In this document: piece after piece, positions 53,540-61,692 of the stretch
Numbering within the stretch: the stretch's first letter is position 1
Layout of the letters: every line of letters begins with the position of its first letter
Assembly (NCBI RefSeq): GCF_040187885.1
Contig: NZ_JBDPLH010000002.1
Span: 186,001-250,000 of the forward strand
DNA length: 64,000 bases
Direction: 5' to 3'
Source of the DNA: Roseateles_E cavernae
GTDB taxonomy: Bacteria; Pseudomonadota; Gammaproteobacteria; Burkholderiales; Burkholderiaceae_C
Made by a program: the position numbers and the translations under genes
Notes under the pieces: model-generated
Told to the model about the DNA's origin: nothing
What the model saw: only the letters and a program-made list of their open reading frames with translations
The model's database searches: none

Positions 53540-54964
53540 TTGGCACAGCTGCATGAACGCATGTCGCGGGTGGACACCGCCTGGCTGCGCATGGATACCG
53601 ACGCCAATCTGATGATGATTGTCGGCGTCTGGTACATCCGGCCCGGCATCACGCTGGCGGCGCTGCGCGAGCGGGTCGAGGCCAGGCTCTTGCAGTACAC
53701 GCGCTTTCGCCAGAAGGTGGTCGAGGACGCGCTCGGGGCCCAGTGGGTGGAGGATGAGGACTTCGACATCGCCAACCATGTGCAGGCCGAGATCCTCTTG
53801 CCGCTGCGCGGCCAGAGCGCCGAGGCCGCGCTGCAGGCCCGGGTCGGCGAGCTGGCGGCCACGCCCCTGGACGCCGTCCGGCCGCTGTGGCAGTTCCAGC
53901 TGATCGAGGATTTCGCGGACGGGCAGAGCGTGCTGCTGGCGCGCATCCACCACTGCATCGCCGATGGCATTGCGCTGATCGCGGTGATGCTGTCGATCAC
54001 CGATGGCGGCAAGGCGCCGCCCAAGCGCCAGCAGCAGCCGCGCGACGACCAGGACTGGCTGACCGACACCTTGCTGCGCCCGCTCAGCGATATGAGCATC
54101 AAGGCGATCCGCATGGCCGGTGCCGGCGCGGCCAAGGGCGTCGATGCCTGGATAGATCCGCCGCACCCGGTCGACAGCTCGATGGAGATGGCGCGCATCG
54201 GCTATCAGGCCGTCAGCGATATCGCGGCCTTTGCGCTGATGCCGGACGATTCGCCGACCCGGCTCAAGGGCAAGCCCGGCGGTGCCAAGCGGGTGTCCTG
54301 GGCCGATGGCCTGCCGCTGGACGCGGTCAAGGCGGTCGGCAAGGCGATGAATGCCTCGATCAACGATGTGCTCTTGTCCTGCGTGGCCGGTGCAATCGGC
54401 AGCTATCTGGCCGAGCGCGGCGAGGATCCGGCGGGCAAGGAGATCCGCACCATGGTGCCGGTCAATCTGCGGCCGCTGGAGAAGGCTTATCAGCTCGGCA
54501 ACCGCTTCGGTCTGGTGCCGCTGGTGCTGCCGATCGGCATCGCCAATCCGGTCGAGCGGCTGTATGCGGTGAAGGCGCGGATGCAGGAGCTCAAGGGCAG
54601 CTTCCAGCCGGTGCTGGCCTTCGGCCTGCTGTCGGTCGCCGGGCTGCTGATCAAGCCGGTCCAACATGCGATGCTGAACATCTTCGCGAAGAAGACCACG
54701 GCCGTCGTCACCAATGTGCCGGGGCCGGCCCAGGCTCTGAGCTTTTGCGGCTCCACGGTGACGCGGGTGATGTTCTGGGTGCCGCAGTCCGGCGATGTCG
54801 GCATGGGGGTCAGCATCCTGACCTATGCCGGCCAGGTGCAGTTCGGCCTGATCACCGACAGCACCCTGTGCCCCGATCCCGAGGCCATCGTCGAGCGCTT
54901 TGCGCCCGAGTTCAACAAGCTGCTGCTGCTGGCGCTGATGCTGCCCTGGGGCGACTGCGACTGA
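53540..54964 (+). CDS. wax ester synthase / acyl-CoA:diacylglycerol acyltransferase (WS/DGAT)
   Basis: The 474-residue enzyme makes wax esters or triacylglycerol from acyl-CoA. The catalytic HHxxxDG is HHCIADG at 137-143. The family end is present (TNVPGPAQALSFCGSTV, MGVSILTYAGQVQFGLI). The start is TTG at 53540 with AAGGAG 6 bases upstream. The adjacent ACBP gene could supply its substrate. Confidence 0.95.
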   Translation: MAQLHERMSRVDTAWLRMDTDANLMMIVGVWYIRPGITLAALRERVEARLLQYTRFRQKVVEDALGAQWVEDEDFDIANHVQAEILLPLRGQSAEAALQARVGELAATPLDAVRPLWQFQLIEDFADGQSVLLARIHHCIADGIALIAVMLSITDGGKAPPKRQQQPRDDQDWLTDTLLRPLSDMSIKAIRMAGAGAAKGVDAWIDPPHPVDSSMEMARIGYQAVSDIAAFALMPDDSPTRLKGKPGGAKRVSWADGLPLDAVKAVGKAMNASINDVLLSCVAGAIGSYLAERGEDPAGKEIRTMVPVNLRPLEKAYQLGNRFGLVPLVLPIGIANPVERLYAVKARMQELKGSFQPVLAFGLLSVAGLLIKPVQHAMLNIFAKKTTAVVTNVPGPAQALSFCGSTVTRVMFWVPQSGDVGMGVSILTYAGQVQFGLITDSTLCPDPEAIVERFAPEFNKLLLLALMLPWGDCD

Positions 54965-54967
54965 GGC

Positions 54968-55273
54968 TTATTTGGCCTTGGGTCGGCCGGCGGCGCTGGG
55001 GTAGGCCGCCATCACGCGGCCCGGGTCGGCCTTGTCCAGATAGGCGGCGTACTGCGACTCGGTGCAGGCCAGGCTCTGGCCGGCACGGTGCTCGCCCTTG
55101 TACTGGCCCTTGGCGTAGACGAAGTGGTGCTCGTCGGCGGCCGGGGTGCCGAGCTTGGCGCTATAGCTGCTGGCGCAGTCGGCGCGCAAGGCCTGGATCT
55201 CTGGGCTGGAGGAGGCCCAGGATGCGGTGACGGCCAGCGGGGCCAGCAGCAGGGCGAGCAGGGTGTTCTTCAT
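54968..55273 (-). CDS. small exported hypothetical protein
   Basis: The 101-residue protein has a signal peptide (LLALLLAPLAVTASWA) and two cysteines in the mature part (ADCASSY and LACTESQY), which may form a disulfide. It is basic at the C-terminus. It converges with the WS/DGAT gene, 3 bp apart. No family recognised. Confidence 0.75.
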   Translation of the reverse strand: MKNTLLALLLAPLAVTASWASSSPEIQALRADCASSYSAKLGTPAADEHHFVYAKGQYKGEHRAGQSLACTESQYAAYLDKADPGRVMAAYPSAAGRPKAK

Positions 55274-55365
55274 TTTGCGTTGGGGTGTTGGTGACGGAGC
55301 GGAGCTTAGCGTCAGGCTTTCGCGCCGGCCTCACCCTGCTTGCGGGGCGGGAAAGCCCGGAGTTT

Positions 55366-56139
55366 TCACTCGTCCAGCTCTTCCCGCGCCAGCTCCACGT
55401 CCAGACACTCCATCGCATCCAGCGGCTCGCAGGCCGCCGCGTCGGCATACAGCGTCTCGGCCTCCTTCATGCGCTTGTCGCCCTCCAGCATCACCAGGCC
55501 GTTGGCCCGCTCGATCATCGCGATCGCGCTGCTGGGATTGAGCTTGACGGCCTGGGCGAACATCGCCAGGCCGGTCGCGGCATCGGCGCCCTGGGTCTTG
55601 CCCAGCAGCTTGCCGACCTTGTCGATCACCTCGGCATGGAAGGCGCCCAAGGCGATATGGGCATCGGCATGCTTGGGCGCGAGCTTGATGGTGGTCTCCA
55701 GCGCGCCCTTGACCTTGCCGCCAAGGCCCTGGGCCAGGGCCTTGGTGACGCTGATGCCCTGGCCATAGCGACCCAGCGCATAGGCCTGCCAGTACCAGGC
55801 GTTGGGATTCTTGGGTTCGTCGGCCTGCTGGGCCTCGGCCCGGCCCGCCACCTCCAGGAACATCTCCAGCTTGGTCTGTTCCTTCTTCTCCAGGTAGTTG
55901 GCGTAGATGGCCTGGGCCTTGTTGGCGACCGTGGTGCCGGCGGCGCCCGCGGCCAGCCCGGCTTCATAGGCCTTCTGGAATTCGCCGGCATGGAAGTGGA
56001 TCCAGGCCTGGACCACGGCCGCCTCCTTGGGCCAGGGCTCGGCGTCGCCGGCATGCAGGCGGGCCCAGTGCTTCTTCAGCGCCGCCGCGTCGTACTGGTA
56101 GGCGGTGTTGTCATAGGGGAAGGCGGTCCACTTGGCCAT
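55366..56139 (-). CDS. TPR-like hypothetical protein
   Basis: The 257-residue cytoplasmic protein has tetratricopeptide-like helical repeats: AGEFQKAYEAGLAAG, PNAWYWQAYALGRYGQG, LAPKHADAHIALGAFHAE and LNPSSAIAMIERANGLVML. The ATG at 56139 is 6 bases after an AGGAG, better spaced than the ATG at 56142. It follows the TetR gene after 9 bp and is probably cotranscribed. The partner is unknown. Confidence 0.85.
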   Translation of the reverse strand: MAKWTAFPYDNTAYQYDAAALKKHWARLHAGDAEPWPKEAAVVQAWIHFHAGEFQKAYEAGLAAGAAGTTVANKAQAIYANYLEKKEQTKLEMFLEVAGRAEAQQADEPKNPNAWYWQAYALGRYGQGISVTKALAQGLGGKVKGALETTIKLAPKHADAHIALGAFHAEVIDKVGKLLGKTQGADAATGLAMFAQAVKLNPSSAIAMIERANGLVMLEGDKRMKEAETLYADAAACEPLDAMECLDVELAREELDE

Positions 56140-56148
56140 CATCAGCTC

Positions 56149-56811
56149 CTAGCTATCCATCTCTTGATACTTGCCCGCCAGGGCAAACAGATGCTCGCGC
56201 GAGTTGCTCTCCAGATAGGGCAGCAACAGGCTCAGCACATGGAAGGCGCCCCGCATCAGCGCCGCACCGGCCTGGGCCGGTTCCAGCGCGTTGCGCGGGT
56301 TGCGCACATATTCGTAGCTCAGCCAGTAACTCATCAGCACCACCATCGAGTTGGCCACCGGCGGGGCCTCGCGGGCCTCCATCTTCAGCGCGCCGCCGAA
56401 CTGCAGCCCCACCAGCACCGCGCGCATGGCCCGGGCCTTGCGCTCCAGCACGCTCTGGAAATGCGTCTCCAGCTTGCGATTCTTGCTCAGCAGATCGTTC
56501 AGGTCACGATAAAGAAAGCGGTGCTTCCAGATCAGCTCGATCAGCATATGGAAGAACAGCCAGGCGTCTTCGACATGGCGCACATTGTCGGCCGCGCCCA
56601 GCAGCTCGCCGAGCTCGCGCTCGTAGTTGCCGAACAGCGAGTTGATCAGCTCGTCCTTGGCCGGGTAGTGGTAGTAGAGATTGCCGGGGCTGATATTGAG
56701 CTCGGCCGAGATCAGCGTGGTCGAGACATTGGGCTCGCCGAAGCGGTTGAACAAGTCCAGCGTGACTTCGAGGATGCGTTCCGCGGTACGGCGCGGTTTC
56801 TTGGTGACCAT
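56149..56811 (-). CDS. TetR-family transcriptional regulator
   Basis: The 220-residue protein has the TetR helix-turn-helix (ILEVTLDLFNRFGEPNVSTT, then ISAELNISPGNLYYHYPAKDEL) and a long ligand-binding C-terminal domain. It is divergent from the ABC exporter gene and upstream of a TPR-like gene. It may sense fatty acyl compounds, given the neighbouring lipid genes; this is an inference. Confidence 0.92.
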   Translation of the reverse strand: MVTKKPRRTAERILEVTLDLFNRFGEPNVSTTLISAELNISPGNLYYHYPAKDELINSLFGNYERELGELLGAADNVRHVEDAWLFFHMLIELIWKHRFLYRDLNDLLSKNRKLETHFQSVLERKARAMRAVLVGLQFGGALKMEAREAPPVANSMVVLMSYWLSYEYVRNPRNALEPAQAGAALMRGAFHVLSLLLPYLESNSREHLFALAGKYQEMDS

Positions 56812-56913
56812 GGCGCCGATTCTGGCATCAAGGCTTGTGCGCTTTGCGCAGCCTTGCCCCGGGCAAACCCTTTGCCGAGCGGGATTGGTGGGCGCTCCCT
56901 ACAATGCCCGCCC

Positions 56914-57843
56914 ATGCCTATCCAGCCCCTGCCGGCCGACCAGCCCGCCATCAGTTTCCAGAACGTCAGCAAAACATACCGGGGAGGGCAGGTCCGGGCT
57001 CTTGATGGCGTGTCCTTCGACATCCAGCCCGGCGAGTTCTTCGGTCTGCTGGGCCCCAACGGTGCCGGCAAGACCAGCCTGATCAGCATCCTGGCCGGGC
57101 TGTCGCAGGCCAGCGGCGGCGCGGTCAAGGTGCATGGCCACGATGTGGTCAGCGACTATGCGGCGGCGCGCAAGGCCCTGGGCATCGTGCCGCAGGAGCT
57201 GGTGTTCGATCCCTTCTTCAGCGTCCGGGAGTCGCTGAAGATCCAGAGCGGCTATTTCGGTGTGAAGGGCAACGAAGCCTGGATCGACGAGCTGCTGGAG
57301 AACCTCGGCCTGGCCGACAAGGCCCATGCGAATATGCGCCAGCTCAGCGGCGGTATGAAGCGCCGCGTGCTGGTGGCCCAGGCGCTGGTGCACCGTCCGC
57401 CGGTCATCGTGCTGGACGAGCCGACCGCCGGCGTCGACGTCGAGCTGCGCCAGACGCTGTGGGCCTTCATCGCGCGCCTGAACCGCGAGGGCCACACGGT
57501 GCTGCTGACCACGCACTATCTGGAGGAAGCCGAGGCCCTGTGCCAGCGCATCGCGATGCTCAAGCAGGGCCGCATCGTCGCGCTGGACAGCACCTCCGAG
57601 CTGCTCAAGGGCAAGGCCTCGACGATGCTGCGCTTCAAGACCGATGCGGCGCTGCCGGCCGCGCTGCTCGAGCAGTCGCGCGTCACCGGCCGTATCGTGC
57701 AGATCAAGGCCCATGACGCGGCCGAGGTCGAGACCATTTTGTCGACCTTGCGCGCGGCGGGCTGCCCGGTCGAAGACCTGGAGATCGGCCGCGCCGATCT
57801 GGAAGACGTGTTTCTGGAAATCATGCAAGGAGCCCATCAATGA
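56914..57843 (+). CDS. ABC-2 type transporter ATP-binding protein (YadG-like)
   Basis: The 309-residue ATPase has Walker A GPNGAGKTS, signature LSGGMKRRVL and Walker B VIVLDEPTAGVD, followed by a C-terminal domain. The ATG at 56914 (MPIQPLPADQP) lies 8 bases after a TACAAT hexamer at 56900-56905. Its last four bases overlap the permease start (ATGA), so they form one exporter. Confidence 0.94.
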   Translation: MPIQPLPADQPAISFQNVSKTYRGGQVRALDGVSFDIQPGEFFGLLGPNGAGKTSLISILAGLSQASGGAVKVHGHDVVSDYAAARKALGIVPQELVFDPFFSVRESLKIQSGYFGVKGNEAWIDELLENLGLADKAHANMRQLSGGMKRRVLVAQALVHRPPVIVLDEPTAGVDVELRQTLWAFIARLNREGHTVLLTTHYLEEAEALCQRIAMLKQGRIVALDSTSELLKGKASTMLRFKTDAALPAALLEQSRVTGRIVQIKAHDAAEVETILSTLRAAGCPVEDLEIGRADLEDVFLEIMQGAHQ

Positions 57844-58610
57844 GCGCCATCCGTTTGCAAGGCGCTCGGACGCTGTTCTACAAGGAAGTGCTGCGCTTCT
57901 GGAAGGTCAGCTTCCAGACCGTCGCCGCGCCGGTGCTGACCGCCGTGCTCTATCTGCTGATCTTCGGCCATGTGCTGGAGGATCATGTGAAGGTCTACGA
58001 CTCGGTCGGCTACACCAGCTTCCTGATCCCGGGCCTGGTGATGATGAGCGTGCTGCAGAACAGCTTTGCCAACAGCTCCTCGTCCTTGATACAGAGCAAG
58101 ATCACCGGCAATCTGGTCTTCCTGCTGGTGACGCCGCTGTCGCACTGGGCCTGGTTCGTCGCCTATGTCGGCGCGTCCATCGTGCGCGGCCTGGTGGTCG
58201 GGCTGGGCGTGATCGTCGTGACCTTCTGGTTTGCGCCCCCGGGCCTGGCCAATCCCTTGTGGATCGTCACCTTCGCCGTGCTGGGCGCCGCCATCATGGG
58301 CAGCCTGGGCCTGATCGCGGGGCTGTGGGCGGAGAAGTTCGACCAGATCGCTGCGTTCCAGAACTTCATCATCATGCCGATGACCTTTCTGTCCGGCGTG
58401 TTCTATTCGATCAAATCGCTGCCGCCGTTCTGGCAGGGCGTCAGCCATCTGAACCCTTTCTTCTACATGATCGACGGCTTCCGGCGCGGCTTCTTTGGCG
58501 TCAGCGATGTCTCGCCCTGGATCAGCCTGGGCCTGGTCGGCGTGAGCTTCCTGGCGCTCGCCGCCCTGGCGCTGGAACTGCTGCGCCGCGGCTACAAGAT
58601 CCGCTCTTAG
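57840..58610 (+). CDS. ABC-2 type transporter permease (YadH-like)
   Basis: The 256-residue protein has about six membrane segments and the ABC-2 pattern, including QNFIIMPMTFLSGVFYSIKSLPPFWQGVSHLNPF by position near residues 173-206. It partners the ATPase encoded just upstream. The exported substrate is unknown. It precedes the bolA-family gene by 16 bp. Confidence 0.94.
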   Translation: MSAIRLQGARTLFYKEVLRFWKVSFQTVAAPVLTAVLYLLIFGHVLEDHVKVYDSVGYTSFLIPGLVMMSVLQNSFANSSSSLIQSKITGNLVFLLVTPLSHWAWFVAYVGASIVRGLVVGLGVIVVTFWFAPPGLANPLWIVTFAVLGAAIMGSLGLIAGLWAEKFDQIAAFQNFIIMPMTFLSGVFYSIKSLPPFWQGVSHLNPFFYMIDGFRRGFFGVSDVSPWISLGLVGVSFLALAALALELLRRGYKIRS

Positions 58611-58626
58611 TAGAATCCTGCTCACC

Positions 58627-58890
58627 ATGGCCGATCCCACTCCCCAAGAAGTTCAGCAATTCATCGCCAACGGCCTGCCCTGCCAAGCGCTGCAGGTCGA
58701 GGGCGACGGCCGGCATTTCTTCGCCACCATCGTCTCCACCGAGTTCGAAGGCCTGTCCCGTGTGCGCCGCCATCAGCGCGTGTACCAGGCCCTGGGTGAC
58801 CGCATGCGCGAGCAGATCCACGCGCTCTCCATGAAAACACTGACGCCGGCCGAGCATGCTGCTTCCCCGGCCGAGCACCATCATTCCTGA
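58627..58890 (+). CDS. BolA family protein (IbaG-like) with His-rich tail
   Basis: The 87-residue protein has the BolA fold: ALQVEGDGRHFFATIVSTEFEGLSRVRRHQRVY with the conserved His, and the ending IHALSMKTLTPAE. IbaG proteins partner monothiol glutaredoxins in iron-sulfur handling. After TPAE an unusual tail follows (HAASPAEHHHS), giving four His codons near the stop. The next gene is hisG; murA, often found here, is absent. Confidence 0.93.
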   Translation: MADPTPQEVQQFIANGLPCQALQVEGDGRHFFATIVSTEFEGLSRVRRHQRVYQALGDRMREQIHALSMKTLTPAEHAASPAEHHHS

Positions 58891-58891
58891 G

Positions 58892-58933
58892 CGCCATCCG
58901 CTTTTCTGCAAGCGGGTGGCGGCGAGGCGCCGC
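58892..58933 (+). promoter_or_regulatory. two overlapping hairpins between bolA-like gene and hisG
   Basis: Hairpin 1 pairs CGCCATCCGCTT (58892-58903) with AAGCGGGTGGCG (58910-58921), 12 bp with one G-U pair. Hairpin 2 pairs GCGGCG (58919-58924) with CGCCGC (58928-58933). They share bases 58919-58921, so both cannot form in full at once. No T-run follows, so this is not a standard terminator. A His-rich coding tail lies directly upstream. Confidence 0.5.
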
Positions 58934-58989
58934 TAGGTGAACCCGCTGCCGTCCCGCTGAACCCGATTCACAAGGACGACAGACGCACC

Positions 58990-59628
58990 ATGATCACCCT
59001 GGCTCTCTCCAAAGGCCGCATCTTCGACGACACCCTGCCGCTGCTGCGCGCCGCCGGCATCGAGGTGCTGGAAGACCCCGAGACCTCGCGCAAGCTGATT
59101 CTGGCGACCAGCAATCCCGAGGTCCGCATCGTGATGGTGCGTGCCTCCGACGTGCCCACCTATGTCCAGCATGGCGGTGCCGATCTGGGCGTGGCCGGCA
59201 AGGACATCCTGATCGAGCATGGCGGCGCGGGCCTCTACCAGCCGCTGGACCTGAACATCGCGAAGTGCCGCGTCAGCGTGGCGGTGCGCCAAGGCTTTGA
59301 TTACGCGGGCGCCGTCAGGCAGGGCTCGCGCATTCGCGTGGCCACCAAGTACACCGAGATCGCGCGCCAGCATTTCGCCGAGAAAGGCGTGCACGTCGAC
59401 CTGATCAAGCTCTATGGTTCGATGGAGCTGGCGCCGCTGACGGGTCTGGCCGACGCCATCGTCGATATGGTCTCCACCGGCAACACCCTGCGCGCCAATC
59501 AGCTGAGCGAGGTCGAGTTCATCATGGACATCTCGGCCCGCCTGGTCGTCAACCAGGCCGCGCTCAAGCTCAAGCGCGAACCGCTGCGCCGCCTGATCGA
59601 CGCCTTCGCCTCCGCCATCCCGAAGTGA
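58990..59628 (+). CDS. hisG: ATP phosphoribosyltransferase catalytic subunit (short form)
   Basis: The 212-residue enzyme catalyses the first step of histidine synthesis. It shows LALSKGRIFDDTLPLL, GAADLGVAGKDIL-type and DIVSTGNTLRANQL-like motifs. At this length it is the HisG-short form, which needs the regulatory subunit HisZ, not present in the window. It overlaps hisD by four bases if hisD uses GTG. Confidence 0.97.
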   Translation: MITLALSKGRIFDDTLPLLRAAGIEVLEDPETSRKLILATSNPEVRIVMVRASDVPTYVQHGGADLGVAGKDILIEHGGAGLYQPLDLNIAKCRVSVAVRQGFDYAGAVRQGSRIRVATKYTEIARQHFAEKGVHVDLIKLYGSMELAPLTGLADAIVDMVSTGNTLRANQLSEVEFIMDISARLVVNQAALKLKREPLRRLIDAFASAIPK

Positions 59629-60980
59629 GCCGCATGATGTCCTTGAAGCTCCGCCAACTGAATACCGCCAGCCCCGACTTCGAAGCCGAGTTCCAGCGTG
59701 TGCTGCACTGGTCGGCCGAGACAGATTCGGCCATCGAAACCCGCGTGGCCGAGATCCTGGCTGATGTGCGCGCGCGCGGCGATGCGGCCGTGCTGGATTA
59801 CACGGCCCGCTTTGACGGCCTGCAGGCCGACACGGTGGCCTCGCTGGAACTGACGCGCGAGGAATTGAAGGCTGCCTTCGAGGCCATCACCCCGGCCCAG
59901 CGCGGCGCGCTGCAGGCCGCTGCCGAGCGGGTGCGCAGCTATCACGAGCGCCAGAAGCAGGCCTGCGGCCTCAGCTGGAGTTATCGCGACGAGGACGGCA
60001 CGCTGCTGGGGCAAAAAGTGACCCCGCTGGACCGTGTCGGCATCTATGTGCCCGGTGGCAAGGCCGCCTACCCGAGCAGCGTGCTGATGAATGCGATTCC
60101 TGCCCAGGTGGCCGGCGTGCCCGAGATCATCATGGTGGTGCCCACGCCAGCCCGCAGGGATGGCGCCTCAAACGGCGCCAAGGGCGACAAGAACCCGCTG
60201 GTGCTGGCCGCCGCCTATGTGGCGGGCGTGCACCGGGCCTTCACGGTCGGCGGCGCCCAGGCCGTCGCAGCGCTGGCCTATGGCACGGCGACGGTGCCGC
60301 GCGTCGACAAGATCACCGGCCCCGGCAATGCCTATGTGGCCAGTGCGAAGAAGCATGTGTTCGGTCAGGTCGGCATCGACATGATTGCCGGCCCCAGCGA
60401 GATCCTGGTGCTGGCCGATGGCACGACGCCGCCCGACTGGGTGGCGATGGACCTGTTCAGCCAGGCCGAGCACGACGAGCTGGCGCAGAGCATCCTGCTC
60501 TGTCCCGATGCCGGCTATATCGAGAAGGTCCGCGAGGCGATCGAGCGCCTGCTGCCGACGATGCCGCGCCAGGACGTGATCCGAGCGTCGCTTGAAGGGC
60601 GGGGCGCGCTGATACAGACCCGCTCGATGGACGAAGCCTGCGAGATCAGCAACCGCATCGCGCCGGAGCATCTGGAGGTGTCCAGCGCCGATCCGCATCG
60701 CTGGGAGCCGCTGCTGCGCCACGCCGGTGCGATCTTCCTGGGCGCCTACACCAGCGAATCGTTGGGCGACTACTGTGCCGGGCCCAACCATGTGCTGCCG
60801 ACCTCGGGCACCGCGCGCTTCTCGTCGCCGCTGGGGGTGTATGACTTCCAGAAGCGCAGCAGCCTGATCGAGGTCAGCGAGGCCGGCGCCCAGAAGCTGG
60901 GGCCGATTGCGGCCGAACTGGCTTATGGCGAAGGCCTGCAAGGGCATGCGCGGGCGGCGGAGATGCGCTTGAAAAGCTGA
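59625..60980 (+). CDS. hisD: histidinol dehydrogenase
   Basis: The 451-residue zinc enzyme oxidises histidinol to histidine. It has GIYVPGGKAAYPSSVLMN, ITGPGNAYVASAKKHVFG, DMIAGPSEILVLAD and SQAEHDELAQSILL with metal and catalytic residues. The start is uncertain: GTG at 59625 overlaps the hisG stop; ATG at 59634 or 59637 is also possible. It is followed by the inserted toxin-antitoxin pair rather than directly by hisC. Confidence 0.97.
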   Translation: MSRMMSLKLRQLNTASPDFEAEFQRVLHWSAETDSAIETRVAEILADVRARGDAAVLDYTARFDGLQADTVASLELTREELKAAFEAITPAQRGALQAAAERVRSYHERQKQACGLSWSYRDEDGTLLGQKVTPLDRVGIYVPGGKAAYPSSVLMNAIPAQVAGVPEIIMVVPTPARRDGASNGAKGDKNPLVLAAAYVAGVHRAFTVGGAQAVAALAYGTATVPRVDKITGPGNAYVASAKKHVFGQVGIDMIAGPSEILVLADGTTPPDWVAMDLFSQAEHDELAQSILLCPDAGYIEKVREAIERLLPTMPRQDVIRASLEGRGALIQTRSMDEACEISNRIAPEHLEVSSADPHRWEPLLRHAGAIFLGAYTSESLGDYCAGPNHVLPTSGTARFSSPLGVYDFQKRSSLIEVSEAGAQKLGPIAAELAYGEGLQGHARAAEMRLKS

Positions 60981-60990
60981 GGCGAATTGA

Positions 60991-61019
60991 CACGAACTTC
61001 GTGTTGCACGAACTTCGTG
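60991..61019. promoter_or_regulatory. tandem palindromic operator of the toxin-antitoxin pair
   Basis: CACGAACTTCGTG occurs twice (60991-61003 and 61007-61019), each a perfect 13-bp palindrome about a central C, 16 bp apart. It lies 14 bp upstream of the antitoxin ATG and just after the hisD stop. A TTGACA at 60987-60992 overlaps the first copy. Ribbon-helix-helix antitoxins bind such repeats to repress their own genes. Confidence 0.8.
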
Positions 61020-61033
61020 TTAAATTTCGAGCC

Positions 61034-61255
61034 ATGAAGAACGTGACCGTCAGCATGGAGGACAGCGTCGCCGAATGGGCCCGGCTGGAGGCCGCGCGGC
61101 GCAATACCAGCGTGTCCCGCCTGGTCGGCGAGATGCTGGCCGAGAAGATGCGGCATGACGACGCCTATCAGCGGGCGCTGCAGGACTGGCTGCACCGCGA
61201 GCGCTCCTGGGTTTCGGACGGCGCGGCCTATCCGGCGCGGAGCGCTGAGGCATGA
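61034..61255 (+). CDS. ribbon-helix-helix antitoxin (VapB-like)
   Basis: The 73-residue protein begins MKNVTVSMEDSVAEWARLEA, a ribbon-helix-helix strand and helix, followed by NTSVSRLVGEMLAEKM. The acidic and aromatic C-terminus probably binds the toxin. The ATG at 61034 lies just after the tandem operator. Its stop overlaps the toxin start by four bases (ATGA). Confidence 0.9.
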   Translation: MKNVTVSMEDSVAEWARLEAARRNTSVSRLVGEMLAEKMRHDDAYQRALQDWLHRERSWVSDGAAYPARSAEA

Positions 61256-61692
61256 AGCCGGTCTTTGTGGATACCTCGGTGCTGATCCTCAGCGAGGACG
61301 GCGCCGATCCCGAGGCCCGGGTCAAGGCTCTGGCCTGGCTGATGCTGTTGTGGCAGCAGCGCGCCGGCCGGGTTTCGACCCAGGTGCTGAACGACTTCTA
61401 CCGCCTGGTCACGACCCGCATCCAGCCGCCCATGCCCAATGGCGATGCGCGCGCCGAGGTGCGGCGCTACCAGCGCTGGAATCCCTGGGCGATCGACCAT
61501 GCGACGGTCGAGAGCGCCTGGTCGATCGAGAGCCGCTTCGGCCTGGCCTATGCCGACGCGCTGATCGTCGCGGCCGCCAAGGCCCAGGGCTGCGAGCTGC
61601 TCTTGAGCCTGGAACTGCCGCACGAGCAGCAGCTCGACAGCGTGCGAATCCTCAATCCCTTGCAGAGCGAGCCGACCGCATGGACCGACTGA
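61252..61692 (+). CDS. PIN-domain toxin (VapC-like ribonuclease)
   Basis: The 146-residue protein has the PIN acidic residues D7 (VFVDTSVLI), D48 (STQVLNDFY), D102 (YADALIVAAA) and E121 (LLSLELPHEQ). VapC toxins cleave tRNA or rRNA. It is coupled to the antitoxin gene, and its end overlaps the hisC start by 13 bp, so hisC is embedded in the toxin transcript. Confidence 0.9.
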   Translation: MKPVFVDTSVLILSEDGADPEARVKALAWLMLLWQQRAGRVSTQVLNDFYRLVTTRIQPPMPNGDARAEVRRYQRWNPWAIDHATVESAWSIESRFGLAYADALIVAAAKAQGCELLLSLELPHEQQLDSVRILNPLQSEPTAWTD

